Source of the DNA: Pseudomonas sp. K2I15
Lineage (GTDB): Bacteria; Pseudomonadota; Gammaproteobacteria; Pseudomonadales; Pseudomonadaceae
NCBI RefSeq assembly: GCF_002204795.1
Contig: NZ_NIXO01000008.1
Location: forward strand, 62,001 to 126,000
DNA length: 64,000 nucleotides
Reading direction: 5' to 3'
The first letter of the stretch is position 1. Each line of letters starts with the position of its first letter. The notes beneath the pieces were generated by a model. That model had not been told where the DNA came from and ran no database searches. It worked only from the letters and a program-made list of their open reading frames with translations. Shown one piece after another: positions 27,234 through 36,852 of this stretch. Both the position numbers and the translations under genes were made by a program.

Positions 27234-27935
27234 TCAGATATCGGCGCTAACCTGTGTTGCATCCGGGCACGTCTGCTGGCCGTTATCCAGCCCTTGCTTG
27301 TAATTGCGGCTGAGCAGCGTGGCCTTGCCGTTGTGCCAGGTGAGCTTCAGCACATACAAGGTGTCAAAATCACTGCCGGACCAATCGTCGGTAATGACGT
27401 GTTTTTCACCGACGGCTTCACTGGCCACCTTATTGATCAGGTCCGGCAGGTAGCCATGGGACCAGGCGGTGTAAATGACGGCGTTGTGGTACTTGTCTTC
27501 CACCAGTTCGTCGGCAAGGGCGCTGGTGTCATTCGCCGAGAATTTGATGTTCACCGGCAACCCGAGCTTGATGGCGCTGGGGCTGATGGTCATCAACGGG
27601 CGGATGTAGCTGTAGGCGTTGTCTTTCTCGCCTTCCTCGACATTGCGGGTCGGATTAGGCGCGAACACGAAGTTGGCCTTGCCGAATTTTTCCGGCAGCA
27701 CCGTGGCCAGGTTCATCGCGCGGTTCAGGCCCTGGCAATTGAGTTGGCCGAGGCCGCCGGCGGGTTTTTCTCCGTGCCGCAGGAATACCAGGGTTTGCAC
27801 GCCGTCGATCTGTTGGGCGCGGCTGATTCTGGATTCCAGGGTAAGGCCGACAGCGGTGCCTACCAGTAATACCGGCAGCAGGACGTAGGCGTAGCGTTTA
27901 AGGCGTTTCGCAAGGCACAGAGGCTTGATGGTCAT
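27234..27935 (-). CDS. Membrane-anchored histidine phosphatase family protein
   Basis: A 233-residue protein with one N-terminal membrane helix or uncleaved signal (YVLLPVLLVGTAVGLTL). The histidine-phosphatase motif FLRHGEKP follows, and the probable second catalytic region is around YTAWSHGYLPDLINK. The fold suits a periplasmic phosphatase; the substrate is unknown. Single gene, with REP sequence downstream and a 218-bp gap upstream that shows no other gene. Confidence 0.75.
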   Translation of the reverse strand: MTIKPLCLAKRLKRYAYVLLPVLLVGTAVGLTLESRISRAQQIDGVQTLVFLRHGEKPAGGLGQLNCQGLNRAMNLATVLPEKFGKANFVFAPNPTRNVEEGEKDNAYSYIRPLMTISPSAIKLGLPVNIKFSANDTSALADELVEDKYHNAVIYTAWSHGYLPDLINKVASEAVGEKHVITDDWSGSDFDTLYVLKLTWHNGKATLLSRNYKQGLDNGQQTCPDATQVSADI

Positions 27936-28153
27936 TATGGTTCTAAGTCTCGGTGCAAGGAGTCAGGGCGAGCAGGCCCAGCCATCGGGCGCTCTTTAAG
28001 AGTGCATACAGGCAGTTTGGTTCGTTTCGCAGGGGAGATGGGGCGGCATCCTTGCCGTTTGCGGGAGATTAACCAGTAGATGTTGCTAAATTAAGACGGA
28101 TGCACGACGCGCATCCAGCCACTACTATCAGGGCCTTTATCAGGAGTCATGCG

Positions 28154-28852
28154 ATGAACTCACTTTCAGACTTCCCCATCACCGCCAAATGGCCGGCCCA
28201 ACACCCCGAACGCTTGCAGCTCTACTCCTTGCCGACGCCCAACGGGGTCAAGGTGTCGATCATGCTGGAGGAGTTGGGGCTGCCCTACGAGGCGCACAAG
28301 GTCAGCTTCGAGACCCAGGACCAGCTCTCCCCCGAATTCCTGTCGCTGAACCCCAACAACAAGATCCCGGCGATCATCGACCCCAACGGCCCGGGCGGCC
28401 AGGCACTGGGGTTGTTCGAGTCGGGCGCGATCCTGATTTACCTCGCCGAGAAGAGTGGTGAGCTGCTGCCAGAAGACCCGGCGATGCGCTACGAGACGAT
28501 CCAGTGGCTGATGTTCCAGATGGCCGGTATCGGGCCAATGTTTGGCCAGGTGGGTTTCTTCAATAAATTCGCCGGCGCGGCCTACGAGGATAAACGCCCG
28601 CGTGATCGCTACGTCGCCGAGTCACGGCGCCTGCTTGAAGTACTGGAAAAACGCCTGCTGGGCCGCACCTGGATCATGGGCGACGAGTACAGCATCGCCG
28701 ACATCGCCACCTTCCCGTGGGTTCGTAACCTGATTGGCTTCTATGAGTCCGGCGACCTGGTGGGCATTACCGACTTCCCGAACGTGCTGCGGGCGCTGGA
28801 CGGGTTCGTCGCCCGGCCCGCGGTGATCCGTGGCTTGAGCATCCCTGCATAA
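28154..28852 (+). CDS. Glutathione S-transferase, YghU/YfcG-like (Nu class)
   Basis: A 232-residue GST. The thioredoxin-fold domain has LYSLPTPNGVKVSIMLEELGLPYEAHKVSFETQDQLSPEFLSLNPNNKIPAIIDP and the glutathione-binding LFESGAILIYLAEK; the helical domain follows. The TPNGxKV loop and the NPNNKIPAIID block are typical of the Nu-class enzymes, which bind two glutathiones and act as disulfide reductases. The ATG at 28154 has CAGGAG seven bases upstream. It lies 8 nt before the PhzF-family gene and is probably co-transcribed with it. Confidence 0.88.
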   Translation: MNSLSDFPITAKWPAQHPERLQLYSLPTPNGVKVSIMLEELGLPYEAHKVSFETQDQLSPEFLSLNPNNKIPAIIDPNGPGGQALGLFESGAILIYLAEKSGELLPEDPAMRYETIQWLMFQMAGIGPMFGQVGFFNKFAGAAYEDKRPRDRYVAESRRLLEVLEKRLLGRTWIMGDEYSIADIATFPWVRNLIGFYESGDLVGITDFPNVLRALDGFVARPAVIRGLSIPA

Positions 28853-28860
28853 GGACCCGC

Positions 28861-29703
28861 ATGCCTTCCTTCGACTTCAAACAGCTGGATGTTTTCAGCA
28901 GCGTAGCCCTCAAGGGCAACCCATTGGCCGTGGTGCTGGGTGCCGACAGCATGAGCGACCAGCAAATGGCGGATTTCGCCAATTGGACCAACCTCAGTGA
29001 AACCACGTTTCTGCTCAAGCCCCGTGATCCACGGGCGGACTATCGCGTAAGGATTTTCACCACCCAGCAGGAACTGCCATTTGCCGGCCATCCAACCCTG
29101 GGTAGTTGCCATGCCTGGCTGCAGGCCGGTGGCCAGCCCGCTGGCAAGGAGATCATCCAGGAATGTGAAATCGGCCTGGTACGCATCCGCCGTGAGGGCG
29201 ATGAGCTGGCGTTTATCGCGCCACCACTGCTGCGCTCCGGCCCGCTGGAGCCTGAATTGATCGAGCGCGTGCGGCAGGCATTGGCCCTTGAACCGGGGGC
29301 GATTTTGCGTAGCCTGTGGGTGGATAACGGTGCGGGTTGGCTGGCGGTGATGCTGGCGGATCGGGAACAGGTACTGGCGCTGCGTCCGGATTACTCGCAG
29401 TTGCAGGGTTTGGCCGTGGGCGTGATCGCCCCGTGGACGCCTGAGCGGGACGGTGATGAGGCGCAATTTGAAGTGCGTGCTTTTATCGCCGGCGACGGCG
29501 CGCCAGAAGACCCGGCCACCGGCAGCCTGAACGCCGGTGTCGCCCAGTGGTTACTGGGCGAAGGCCTGGCGCCGAGCCGCTATGTGGTCAGCCAAGGCAC
29601 CGCCATGGGCCGCGCCGGGCGAATCCGCGTCGAACAGGCCGGCGAAGAAATCTGGATCGGCGGCGCAGTGGCACTGTGTATTGAAGGCCGATTGACCCTT
29701 TAA
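28861..29703 (+). CDS. PhzF family isomerase-like protein
   Basis: A 280-residue protein with the two-lobed diaminopimelate-epimerase fold of the PhzF family. Blocks seen: QLDVFSSVALKGNPLAVVLGA, NLSETTFLL with the catalytic Glu47, RIFTTQQELPFAGHPTLGS and DPATGSLNAGVAQWLL. PhzF itself isomerises a phenazine precursor, but no other phz gene is present, so this is one of the many stand-alone relatives with unknown substrate. Its 3' end overlaps the convergent LysE gene by 4 bp. Confidence 0.88.
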   Translation: MPSFDFKQLDVFSSVALKGNPLAVVLGADSMSDQQMADFANWTNLSETTFLLKPRDPRADYRVRIFTTQQELPFAGHPTLGSCHAWLQAGGQPAGKEIIQECEIGLVRIRREGDELAFIAPPLLRSGPLEPELIERVRQALALEPGAILRSLWVDNGAGWLAVMLADREQVLALRPDYSQLQGLAVGVIAPWTPERDGDEAQFEVRAFIAGDGAPEDPATGSLNAGVAQWLLGEGLAPSRYVVSQGTAMGRAGRIRVEQAGEEIWIGGAVALCIEGRLTL

Positions 29704-30320
29704 CGGTTGTTGGCGGCCAGCTTGATCCCGAACCCGATCAACGCCAGGCCTGCCACGCGGGTCGCGATTTTACGGGCCAGCGCAAAGGTCCGCAGGCGAA
29801 TCACCAGCGCGTTGCCCACCAGCACCAGCAGCGCCTGGTACAAAAAGCCGATCAGCGTGACATGCACCATCATCGCCACCAGGGTGCTACTTGGCGAATC
29901 CGGGCGGATGAACAGCGGGAAAAACGCCACGAAAAACAGGATCACCTTGGGGTTGGTCAAGCTGACCGCAACGGCCCGACGGAAGTAGATCCAGCCGGAG
30001 CGTTTCGGTTCTTGCCCGACCACATCACGGTTGACCGGGGTGAGCAGCAGTTGCAGGCCCATCCAGCACAAATACGCCGCACCCGCCCATTGCAATGCCA
30101 TGAACAGCATCGGGTTGGCTTTCATCAGGGCCGCGAGGCCTGCGCAAGCAGCAAGCATGAAGATCATATCGCCCAGTACGGTGCCGAACACCGCGCCAAA
30201 TCCGGCGCGTACGCCATTGCGCGCGGTGGCGTGCAGGATGGCGAAAGTGCCGGGGCCGGGGATCAACTGGAAGATCAGGATGGCGGCGATAAAGCTGCCG
30301 TAGTTCTGGATATCAAACAT
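29700..30320 (-). CDS. LysE family exporter (RhtB-like), first copy
   Basis: A 206-residue, six-helix amino-acid exporter: FIAAILIFQLIPGPGTFAILHATARNGVRAGFGAVFGTVLGDMIFM at the N-terminus and SLTNPKVILFFVAFFPLF in the middle. The PGPG and NPK motifs are diagnostic. Relatives export threonine, homoserine lactone or similar small molecules. The ATG at 30320 follows AAAGGAGC; the longer frame from 30431 lacks a start signal. It overlaps the PhzF-family gene tail-to-tail by 4 bp. Confidence 0.88.
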   Translation of the reverse strand: MFDIQNYGSFIAAILIFQLIPGPGTFAILHATARNGVRAGFGAVFGTVLGDMIFMLAACAGLAALMKANPMLFMALQWAGAAYLCWMGLQLLLTPVNRDVVGQEPKRSGWIYFRRAVAVSLTNPKVILFFVAFFPLFIRPDSPSSTLVAMMVHVTLIGFLYQALLVLVGNALVIRLRTFALARKIATRVAGLALIGFGIKLAANNR

Positions 30321-30483
30321 GCCGAGCGCTCCTTTGCTGTTTTGCCGAGAATAGCTGCAAACATCATTGTTACGGAATACGAAAAGCACTGTTATAGAAC
30401 GGATGTTTGTGCTCCCGGTCAATCCGGGCATAAGCTTTCGCCCTTAAGCTATGTGCCTCGGCCCGTTTTTTTCAGGAGCATCA

Positions 30484-31458
30484 ATGTCCAGCCAGTTCCC
30501 CGAAGCCCGTCCACGTCGCCTGCGCCGCTCCCCGGAGTTGCGTGGCCTGTTCCAGGAAACCGAATTCACCCTCAACGACCTGGTGCTGCCGATCTTCGTT
30601 GAAGAAGAAATTGACGACTTTGTGCCGATCACCAGCATGCCCGGGGTGCAGCGCATTCCCGAGTCGAAACTGGCCGGCGAGATCGAGCGCTATGCCAAAG
30701 CCGGGATCAAGTCGGTGATGACCTTCGGTGTGTCCCACCACCTGGACGCATCGGGCAGCGACACCTGGAAAGAACGTGGCCTGGTCTCGCGCATGTCCTC
30801 GATCATCAAGGATGCGGTGCCGGAAATGATCGTGATGTCCGACACCTGTTTTTGCGAATACACCGACCACGGCCATTGCGGCGTGATGCACGGCGCCGAG
30901 GTCGACAATGACCGCACCCTGGTCAACCTCGGCAAACAAGCCGTGGCCGCTGCCCGTGCCGGTGCCGATGTGATCGCGCCGTCCGCTGCGATGGACGGGC
31001 AGGTCCAGGCCATTCGCCGGGCGTTGGATGAAGCCGGTTTCAGCCATATTCCGATCATGGCCTACTCCACCAAATTCGCCTCGGCCCTTTACGGCCCGTT
31101 CCGCGAAGCCGGCGGCAGCGCGCTCAAGGGCGACCGCAAGAGCTACCAGATGAACCCGATGAACCGCCGCGAAGCCGTGCGTGAATCGTTGCTGGACGAA
31201 CAGGAAGGCGCGGACGCGCTGATGGTCAAGCCGGCCGGTGCGTACCTGGACATCATCCGCGACATCCGCGAAGCCTCGCGTTTGCCGGTGGCGGCGTACC
31301 AGGTGAGTGGCGAGTACGCGATGATCAAGTTCGGTGCCCAGGCGGGCGCGATCGATGAAGCCCGCGTGGTCCGGGAAACCCTGGGTTCGATCAAACGCGC
31401 CGGCGCGGACTTGATCTTCACCTACTTTGCGATGGACTTGGCTCTGGCCGGGATCTGA
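30484..31458 (+). CDS. hemB: Delta-aminolevulinic acid dehydratase, zinc type
   Basis: A 324-residue porphobilinogen synthase that condenses two 5-aminolevulinate molecules in haem synthesis. Catalytic lysines are Lys197 (MAYSTKFAS) and Lys249 ([10 protein letters not shown]). The metal site [14 protein letters not shown] supplies Cys122, Cys124 and Cys132, the zinc-binding triad of E. coli HemB; the known P. aeruginosa HemB instead has an Asp-rich, magnesium-type site. This is therefore likely a second, zinc-type paralogue alongside a housekeeping magnesium-type hemB elsewhere. The whole protein is very close to the E. coli enzyme. Confidence 0.95.
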   Translation: MSSQFPEARPRRLRRSPELRGLFQETEFTLNDLVLPIFVEEEIDDFVPITSMPGVQRIPESKLAGEIERYAKAGIKSVMTFGVSHHLDASGSDTWKERGLVSRMSSIIKDAVPEMIVMSDTCFCEYTDHGHCGVMHGAEVDNDRTLVNLGKQAVAAARAGADVIAPSAAMDGQVQAIRRALDEAGFSHIPIMAYSTKFASALYGPFREAGGSALKGDRKSYQMNPMNRREAVRESLLDEQEGADALMVKPAGAYLDIIRDIREASRLPVAAYQVSGEYAMIKFGAQAGAIDEARVVRETLGSIKRAGADLIFTYFAMDLALAGI

Positions 31459-31465
31459 GTAACCT

Positions 31466-31556
31466 GTGGCGAGGGAGCTTGCTCCCGCTGGGGCGCGAAG
31501 CGGCCCTAAAAAATGGGCCTGCTGCGCAGTCCAGCGGGAGCAAGCTCCCTCGCCAC
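31466..31556. repeat. REPIN (GTGGCGAGGG class)
   Basis: Inverted arms GTGGCGAGGGAGCTTGCTCC and reverse complement around about 40 nt, 7 nt after the hemB stop and ahead of the convergent LysE gene. Confidence 0.9.
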
Positions 31557-31584
31557 AAAAACCGATTCAATACTGCCCAGCAAC

Positions 31585-32199
31585 TTACCGCTGGGCAAAC
31601 GCCAGGTTCAGCCCCAACCCCGCAAACGTTGCCGCAAAACTGCGGCGCAGCCAGTTCTGTACACGCGGCGATTCGATCACCGCGCGGCGGAACACATTGG
31701 CCAGCAGGCCATAAATCACAAACACCGCAAACGTCATCGCCATGAACACACTGCTCAGCAGCAACATTTGCAGGGCCGGCGCGCTCGCGCCCGGGGTGAC
31801 GAACTGCGGCAGGAACGCCAGGAAGAAAATCGTCAGCTTGGGGTTCAGAATATTCAACAACAGGCCGCGTACCATCAGGCTGCGGGCGCTGGAAATCGTC
31901 GGTGTGTCGTTCATGGCAAAGGCCGAGCGGTCCCGCCAGGTGGCGTAGGCGAGGTACAGCAAGTAGGCGGCGCCGGCGTACTTCAGGGCTTCGAACGCCA
32001 AAGCGCTGGTGTGCAGCAGGGCGGACAAGCCAAGCACTGAGGCCAACAAGTGCGGGACGATCCCGGCGGTGCAGCCTAACGCGGCGAACACACTGGCGCG
32101 CTTGCCGGCGGTAAGGCCGGTGGACACGGTGAAGATCACGCCGGTGCCGGGAATCAGCACGACGATCAGGCAGGTGATGAGGAAGTTCAGGCTGAGCAT
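31585..32199 (-). CDS. LysE family exporter, second copy
   Basis: A 204-residue six-helix protein of the LysE/RhtB family (LIVVLIPGTGVIFTVSTGLTAGKRASVFAALGCTAGIVPHLLA and NILNPKLTIFFLAFLPQFV). The PGTG loop and NPK motif place it in the family, but it is only distantly like the copy at 29700-30320. The ATG at 32199 has AAGGAG ten bases upstream; the TTG at 32208 sits too close to that signal. Substrate unknown. Confidence 0.87.
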   Translation of the reverse strand: MLSLNFLITCLIVVLIPGTGVIFTVSTGLTAGKRASVFAALGCTAGIVPHLLASVLGLSALLHTSALAFEALKYAGAAYLLYLAYATWRDRSAFAMNDTPTISSARSLMVRGLLLNILNPKLTIFFLAFLPQFVTPGASAPALQMLLLSSVFMAMTFAVFVIYGLLANVFRRAVIESPRVQNWLRRSFAATFAGLGLNLAFAQR

Positions 32200-32345
32200 G
32201 GCATTCAAACTCCTTGTAGGAACGACGAGTGCCTGATCGTTTCATGTTCTGCATTTATTGGCGAGTGCAGCAGGTCGGCGAACCCCGGTTAGACTTACCG
32301 GTCGATATCTGCCATGACTGGCCCATCGTCGCCCAAGGAAGCCCC

Positions 32346-33431
32346 ATGCATTCACATCGCCTGATCCTGTGCCTCACCACCTTGCTGGTGCTGGCCGGCT
32401 GCTCCAGCCAGCGCACCCAGCAACTGCCTGAGCGCAGCGAGGCCGAGGTGAAGGCGCAGATCGTGCGGCTGATGCCGGCCAGCGTGCCGGACCGCAACGG
32501 CTGGGCCCAGGACATCTACACCGCCTTCAATACGCAGAAAATCTACCCCAGTACCGAAAACATCTGCGCCGTGCTGGCCGTGACCGAGCAGGAGTCCACT
32601 TACCAGGTCGACCCGCCGGTGCCGAACATGGGCAAGATCGCCCAGGACGAAATCCTGCGCCGCGCCGCCAAAGTCCATGTGCCTGCGGTGCTGGTGCGTA
32701 CGGCCTTGCAACTGCGTTCGCCCACGGGCAAGTCTTATGCCGAACGCTTGAGTGCTGCGCGTACCGAGAGGGACCTTAGCGGGATCTTCGACGACTTCAT
32801 CAGCGTGGTGCCCCTGGGCAATACGCTGTTTGGCGGCTTCAACCCAGTGCATACCGCAGGCCCGATGCAGGTCAGCATCGACTTCGCACAGAAGCAGGCC
32901 CGGGATTATCCCTACACCGTGGATGGCAGCATCCGGCGGGAAGTATTCACCCGCCGTGGCGGCATGTACTTTGGCATCACCCATCTGCTGGGCTATCCGG
33001 TGAACTACGATCAGATGTTGTATCGCTTCGCCGACTTCAACGCCGGCTGGTACGCCAGCCGCAATGCGGCGTTCCAGGCTGCGGTCAGCCGCGTCTCGGG
33101 TACCACGCTGGCGCTGGACGGTGACTTGATCAACTACGGCTCGTTCCTGCCCGGCACCACCGAGCTGGCAGTACGCTCCTTGGGCACGAGGCTGGACATG
33201 CGCAACCCGAGCATCCGCAGCCAACTGGAGCAGGGCGAGCGCCTCGATTTTGAAGACACCACCCTGTACCTGCGCGTGTTCGCCCTGGCCGACAAGGCCG
33301 CGGGTAAACCCCTGCCGCGGGCGATCCTGCCGGGCATCATGCTGAAAAGCCCGAAGATTACCCGCAACCTGACCACGGCCTGGTTTGCCAAGCGCGTGGA
33401 TGAGCGTTATCAGCGCTGCATGAAGCGTTAG
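32346..33431 (+). CDS. DUF1615 lipoprotein
   Basis: A 361-residue lipoprotein with the lipobox LAGC (LILCLTTLLVLAGC). The body matches DUF1615: WAQDIYTAFNTQKIYPSTENICAVLAVTEQESTYQVDPPVPNM, then FNPVHTAGPMQVSIDFAQ, then YRFADFNAGWYASRNAAFQ. The TEQESTYQVDP segment resembles the catalytic-glutamate region of lysozyme-like lytic transglycosylases, so a cell-wall role is possible but unproven. The ATG at 32346 is used; the frame is open further upstream without a start signal. Confidence 0.82.
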   Translation: MHSHRLILCLTTLLVLAGCSSQRTQQLPERSEAEVKAQIVRLMPASVPDRNGWAQDIYTAFNTQKIYPSTENICAVLAVTEQESTYQVDPPVPNMGKIAQDEILRRAAKVHVPAVLVRTALQLRSPTGKSYAERLSAARTERDLSGIFDDFISVVPLGNTLFGGFNPVHTAGPMQVSIDFAQKQARDYPYTVDGSIRREVFTRRGGMYFGITHLLGYPVNYDQMLYRFADFNAGWYASRNAAFQAAVSRVSGTTLALDGDLINYGSFLPGTTELAVRSLGTRLDMRNPSIRSQLEQGERLDFEDTTLYLRVFALADKAAGKPLPRAILPGIMLKSPKITRNLTTAWFAKRVDERYQRCMKR

Positions 33432-33524
33432 GCTTATCACCGCAGATTTGCCGGGCTGATCTTGATGGTCCGGATGCACCGGGCGGAGTAAATCTGCTGC
33501 CTTACCCCCAAGGAAGAATCCGCC

Positions 33525-33944
33525 ATGACTGCCCATGTCATCCCCGAAGGTTTTGTGTCGCTGCCTCGCAGCAGCCCGCTATTGGACCTGCTTGGCCCGG
33601 TGTACTGCCGTGGCGAGGGGTTGCAGCTGGAAATCGGCCTGCGCGCCGACAACCGTCACGCCAACGGGCGCGGCACCGTGCATGGCGGGGTGTTGGCCAC
33701 CTTGGCGGATGTTGGCATGGGCTACGCCATGGCGTTTTCCAGCGAGCCGCCCTTACCGCTGATTACCGCGAGCATGACTTTGGATTATCTCGGTGCAGTG
33801 CAGGTGGGAGAGTGGATCGAGGTGCGGTTGGAGCATCACAAGCGCGGGCGGCAGATGGCGTTCGCCACGGTCAGCGTGCAGGTGGGGGAGAAAGTGGTGG
33901 TGCGGGCGAGTGCGGTGTTTGCGGTGCCGCAGGCGCGAGACTGA
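33525..33944 (+). CDS. PaaI-family hotdog thioesterase
   Basis: A 139-residue hotdog-fold protein: ADNRHANGRGTVHGGVLATLADVGMGYAM holds the conserved HGG and Asp residues of the PaaI/YbgC group, followed by ITASMTLDYLGAVQVGEWIEVR. It should hydrolyse acyl- or aryl-CoA thioesters, substrate unknown. AAGGAAG lies upstream of the ATG. Monocistronic. Confidence 0.87.
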   Translation: MTAHVIPEGFVSLPRSSPLLDLLGPVYCRGEGLQLEIGLRADNRHANGRGTVHGGVLATLADVGMGYAMAFSSEPPLPLITASMTLDYLGAVQVGEWIEVRLEHHKRGRQMAFATVSVQVGEKVVVRASAVFAVPQARD

Positions 33945-33974
33945 GCACCCGCTGCTTTAGCTGACAGCAGACCT

Positions 33975-34106
33975 GTGGCGAGGGGGCTTGTCCCCCGCTG
34001 GGCTGCGAAGCGGCCCTAAAACCTGCGATGAAGTTCTACCTGAAACAACGTGGTCGACTTATTGGGGCTGCTGCGCAGCCCAACGGGGGACAAGCCCCCT
34101 CGCCAC
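33975..34106. repeat. REPIN (GTGGCGAGGGGGC variant)
   Basis: Inverted arms GTGGCGAGGGGGCTTGTCCC and reverse complement enclose an unusually long loop of about 80 nt, between convergent genes. The arms differ from the other REPINs here by GGGGGC for GGGAGC, with the change matched on both sides. Confidence 0.88.
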
Positions 34107-34136
34107 AACGGGCCTTTTCCATGTTGCTCTTGGAAA

Positions 34137-35318
34137 TCAGCTGCGTTCGAGCGCCAGTGCTACACCCTGACCGCCACCGATACACAATGTGGCCAGGCCT
34201 TTCTTGGCATCACGCTTGATCATTTCATGCAGCAGGGTCACCAGCACACGGCAGCCTGACGCGCCAATCGGGTGGCCGATGGCAATCGCGCCGCCGTTGA
34301 CGTTGACCTTGGCCGCATCCCATTCCAGCTCTTTGCCCACCGCCAATGACTGCGCGGCAAAGGCTTCGTTGGCTTCGATCAGGTCCAGGTCGCCCAGGCT
34401 CCAGCCGGCTTTGTCCAGGCAGCGGCGGGTGGCCGAGACCGGGCCAATGCCCATGATCGCCGGGTCGACACCGGCGTTGGCGTAGCTGGCGATACGCGCC
34501 AGCACTGGCAAGCCGAGCGCCTTGGCTTTATCCGCGCTCATCAACAGCACCGCAGCCGCGCCGTCGTTGAGGCTCGACGCATTGCCGGCGGTGACGCTGC
34601 CGTCTTTCTTGAACGCCGGCTTGAGCTTGGCCAGGGACTCTGCAGTGGTGCCGGCGCGTGGCTGTTCGTCCACCGCGAAGGCAACCGGGTCGCCCTTGCG
34701 CTGGGGAATCAGGATCGGCGTGATCTCATCGCTAAAGCGCCCGGCTTCAATAGCGGCCGTGGCTTTTTGCTGGGAGGCGGCGGCGAAGGCGTCCTGGGCT
34801 TCACGGCTGATGCCGTATTTGTCCACCAGGTTCTCGGCGGTGATGCCCATGTGGTAGTCGTTGAACGCATCCCACAGGCCGTCGGTGATCATGCTGTCGA
34901 TCATTTTGGCGTGGCCCATGCGCAGGCCGGTGCGGGCGGCGGGCAGTACGTACGGCGCCAGGCTCATGTTCTCCATGCCGCCGGCGATGATCACCTCGGC
35001 GTCACCGCAACGGATCGCTTGCGCACCCAGGTGCAGGGCCTTGAGGCCCGAACCGCAGACCTTGTTCAGGGTCAGGGCCGGTACGGCGTGGGGCAGGCCG
35101 GCGAGGATCGATGCCTGGCGGGCCGGGTTCTGGCCGCTGCCGGCGGTGAGCACCTGGCCAAGGATCACTTCATCCACGAGCGCAGGGTCGATGCCGGTTT
35201 GCTCCAGCAGGCGACGGATCACCGCAGCGCCCAGCTCCGGGGCCGGGATGTTTGCCAGGGAACCTTGGAAGCTGCCCACGGCGGTGCGGGTGGCAGCAAC
35301 AATCACGACGTCTTGCAT
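34137..35318 (-). CDS. atoB: Acetyl-CoA acetyltransferase (AtoB type)
   Basis: A 393-residue thiolase. The active-site cysteine lies in [49 protein letters not shown] and the C-terminal [17 protein letters not shown] complete the catalytic set. It splits acetoacetyl-CoA into two acetyl-CoA, the last step for acetoacetate or for dehydrocarnitine-derived carbon. It is the third gene of an operon after the two CoA-transferase subunits (11-nt gap). GAGGA precedes the ATG at 35318. Confidence 0.95.
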   Translation of the reverse strand: MQDVVIVAATRTAVGSFQGSLANIPAPELGAAVIRRLLEQTGIDPALVDEVILGQVLTAGSGQNPARQASILAGLPHAVPALTLNKVCGSGLKALHLGAQAIRCGDAEVIIAGGMENMSLAPYVLPAARTGLRMGHAKMIDSMITDGLWDAFNDYHMGITAENLVDKYGISREAQDAFAAASQQKATAAIEAGRFSDEITPILIPQRKGDPVAFAVDEQPRAGTTAESLAKLKPAFKKDGSVTAGNASSLNDGAAAVLLMSADKAKALGLPVLARIASYANAGVDPAIMGIGPVSATRRCLDKAGWSLGDLDLIEANEAFAAQSLAVGKELEWDAAKVNVNGGAIAIGHPIGASGCRVLVTLLHEMIKRDAKKGLATLCIGGGQGVALALERS

Positions 35319-35329
35319 GGAATCTGTCC

Positions 35330-35989
35330 TCACTGGAAGTGCATTTCTGGAACGTGGTCCGGGACGATCAGTTTACCGGCTGTCTTGCTGACGATCTCTT
35401 CAACACTGACGCCAGGTGCGCGTTCCTTGAGGACAAAAGCGCCATTTTCGATTTCCAGGTAGGCCAGGTCCGTCAGCACGCGCTTGATGCAGTTGGCGCC
35501 GGTCAGCGGCAGGCTGCACTGGCTCAGCAGTTTGGATTCACCGTCCTTGGAGGCGTGGGTCATGATCACGATGATGTTCTCGGCACCGGCCACCAGGTCC
35601 ATCGCGCCGCCCATGCCCTTGACCAGCTTGCCGGGGATCATCCACGAGGCGATGTTGCCCTGCACGTCGACCTCGAAGGCACCGAGCACGGTCAGGTCGA
35701 CGTGGCCGCCACGAATCATTGCGAAGGACTCGGCCGAGGAGAAGATCGACGCGCCAATGCGCGCGGTGACGGTCTGTTTGCCGGCGTTGATCATGTCGGC
35801 GTCGATGGTTTCTTCGGTCGGGAAGGGGCCCATGCCCAGCAGGCCGTTTTCCGATTGCAGCATCACTTCCATGCCTTCGGGGATGTAGTTGGCCACCAGG
35901 GTCGGAATGCCGATGCCGAGGTTGACGTAAAAACCGTCCTGCATTTCGCGGGCGACGCGTTGAGCCATTTGTTCGCGGGTAAGCGCCAT
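35330..35989 (-). CDS. dhcB: CoA-transferase subunit B (DhcB / 3-oxoacid type)
   Basis: A 219-residue class I CoA-transferase beta subunit. The catalytic glutamate lies in [35 protein letters not shown] and [21 protein letters not shown] are family blocks. In P. aeruginosa the same gene order (divergent LysR, subunit A, subunit B, thiolase) is dhcR-dhcA-dhcB-atoB and handles dehydrocarnitine. The enzyme may also act on acetoacetate, which the protein sequence alone cannot exclude. Confidence 0.88.
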   Translation of the reverse strand: MALTREQMAQRVAREMQDGFYVNLGIGIPTLVANYIPEGMEVMLQSENGLLGMGPFPTEETIDADMINAGKQTVTARIGASIFSSAESFAMIRGGHVDLTVLGAFEVDVQGNIASWMIPGKLVKGMGGAMDLVAGAENIIVIMTHASKDGESKLLSQCSLPLTGANCIKRVLTDLAYLEIENGAFVLKERAPGVSVEEIVSKTAGKLIVPDHVPEMHFQ

Positions 35990-36020
35990 TTTTTGTCTCC
36001 TTATTATTTGGGCTGGTGGG

Positions 36021-36719
36021 TTATTTGCGGAGTGTGCGCTGTTCGATGCGCTTCTCGAAGGTGCCGCAAATGACCCGGTCGACGTAGATCCCTGGGGTGT
36101 GGATATGCGCCGGGTCCAGCTCGCCCGGTTCGACGATTTCTTCGACTTCGACCACGGTGATCTTGCCGGCGGTGGCGGCCAGCGGGTTGAAGTTCTGGGC
36201 GGTGTGGCGGTAGATCACGTTGCCGAAATGGTCGGCTTTCCAGCCTTTGACGATGGCGAAGTCACCGGTGATGGACTCTTCCATCAGGTACGGGCGACCG
36301 TTGAACTCGCGGGTTTCCTTGCCTTCGGCGACGGGAGTACCAACGCCGGTGGCGGTGAAGAAGGCCGGGATGCCGGCACCGCCTGCGCGCATTTTTTCGG
36401 CGAGGGTGCCTTGGGGTGTCAGGATGACTTCGATTTCGCCGCTGAGCAGTTGTTTCTCGAACAGCGCGTTTTCACCGACGTAGGAAGCGATGACCTTGCT
36501 GATCTGCTTGCCTTCCAGCAGCACGCCCAGTCCGAAGCCGTCGACGCCGCAGTTGTTCGAAACCACGGTCAGGTCGCGGGTGCCTTTGCGCTTGATTTCG
36601 GCAATGAGGTTTTCCGGGATGCCGCACAGGCCAAAACCACCGGCGAGAACCGTCATGCCGTCTTCCAGGCCTGCCAGCGCCTCTTCATAGGACGCTACGC
36701 GTTTATCAAAACCTGCCAT
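36021..36719 (-). CDS. dhcA: CoA-transferase subunit A (DhcA / 3-oxoacid type)
   Basis: A 232-residue class I CoA-transferase alpha subunit with the glycine-rich CoA site [16 protein letters not shown], then [32 protein letters not shown] and [14 protein letters not shown]. It forms the active enzyme with the product of the next gene (31-nt gap) and is the first gene of the operon. The ATG at 36719 follows AGAGGTG. An inverted repeat fit for the divergent LysR regulator lies about 75-100 bp upstream. Confidence 0.88.
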   Translation of the reverse strand: MAGFDKRVASYEEALAGLEDGMTVLAGGFGLCGIPENLIAEIKRKGTRDLTVVSNNCGVDGFGLGVLLEGKQISKVIASYVGENALFEKQLLSGEIEVILTPQGTLAEKMRAGGAGIPAFFTATGVGTPVAEGKETREFNGRPYLMEESITGDFAIVKGWKADHFGNVIYRHTAQNFNPLAATAGKITVVEVEEIVEPGELDPAHIHTPGIYVDRVICGTFEKRIEQRTLRK

Positions 36720-36792
36720 ATGCACCTCTTTTATTGTTTGTGGGCCAGCCATATGAACCGAGTGTTGCGCCGACGGATTGATTTGTTAAGTT

Positions 36793-36821
36793 GTTTTTTA
36801 AGGTTGATTGATTTAAAAAAC
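36793..36821. promoter_or_regulatory. Putative LysR operator between dhcA and dhcR
   Basis: GTTTTTTAA (36793-36801) and TTAAAAAAC (36813-36821) form a perfect 9-bp inverted repeat with an 11-bp spacer, the T-N11-A arrangement typical of LysR recognition sites. It lies 32 bp before the regulator's ATG and about 74 bp before the dhcA ATG. Confidence 0.65.
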
Positions 36822-36852
36822 GGCATAGTCGTCCGCCGTTGGGAGAAGCTTC

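Noticed and set aside
28861..29703. PhzF-like gene as a sign of phenazine synthesis
   Set aside because: No other phz gene is in the window and stand-alone PhzF relatives are common, so phenazine production cannot be inferred.
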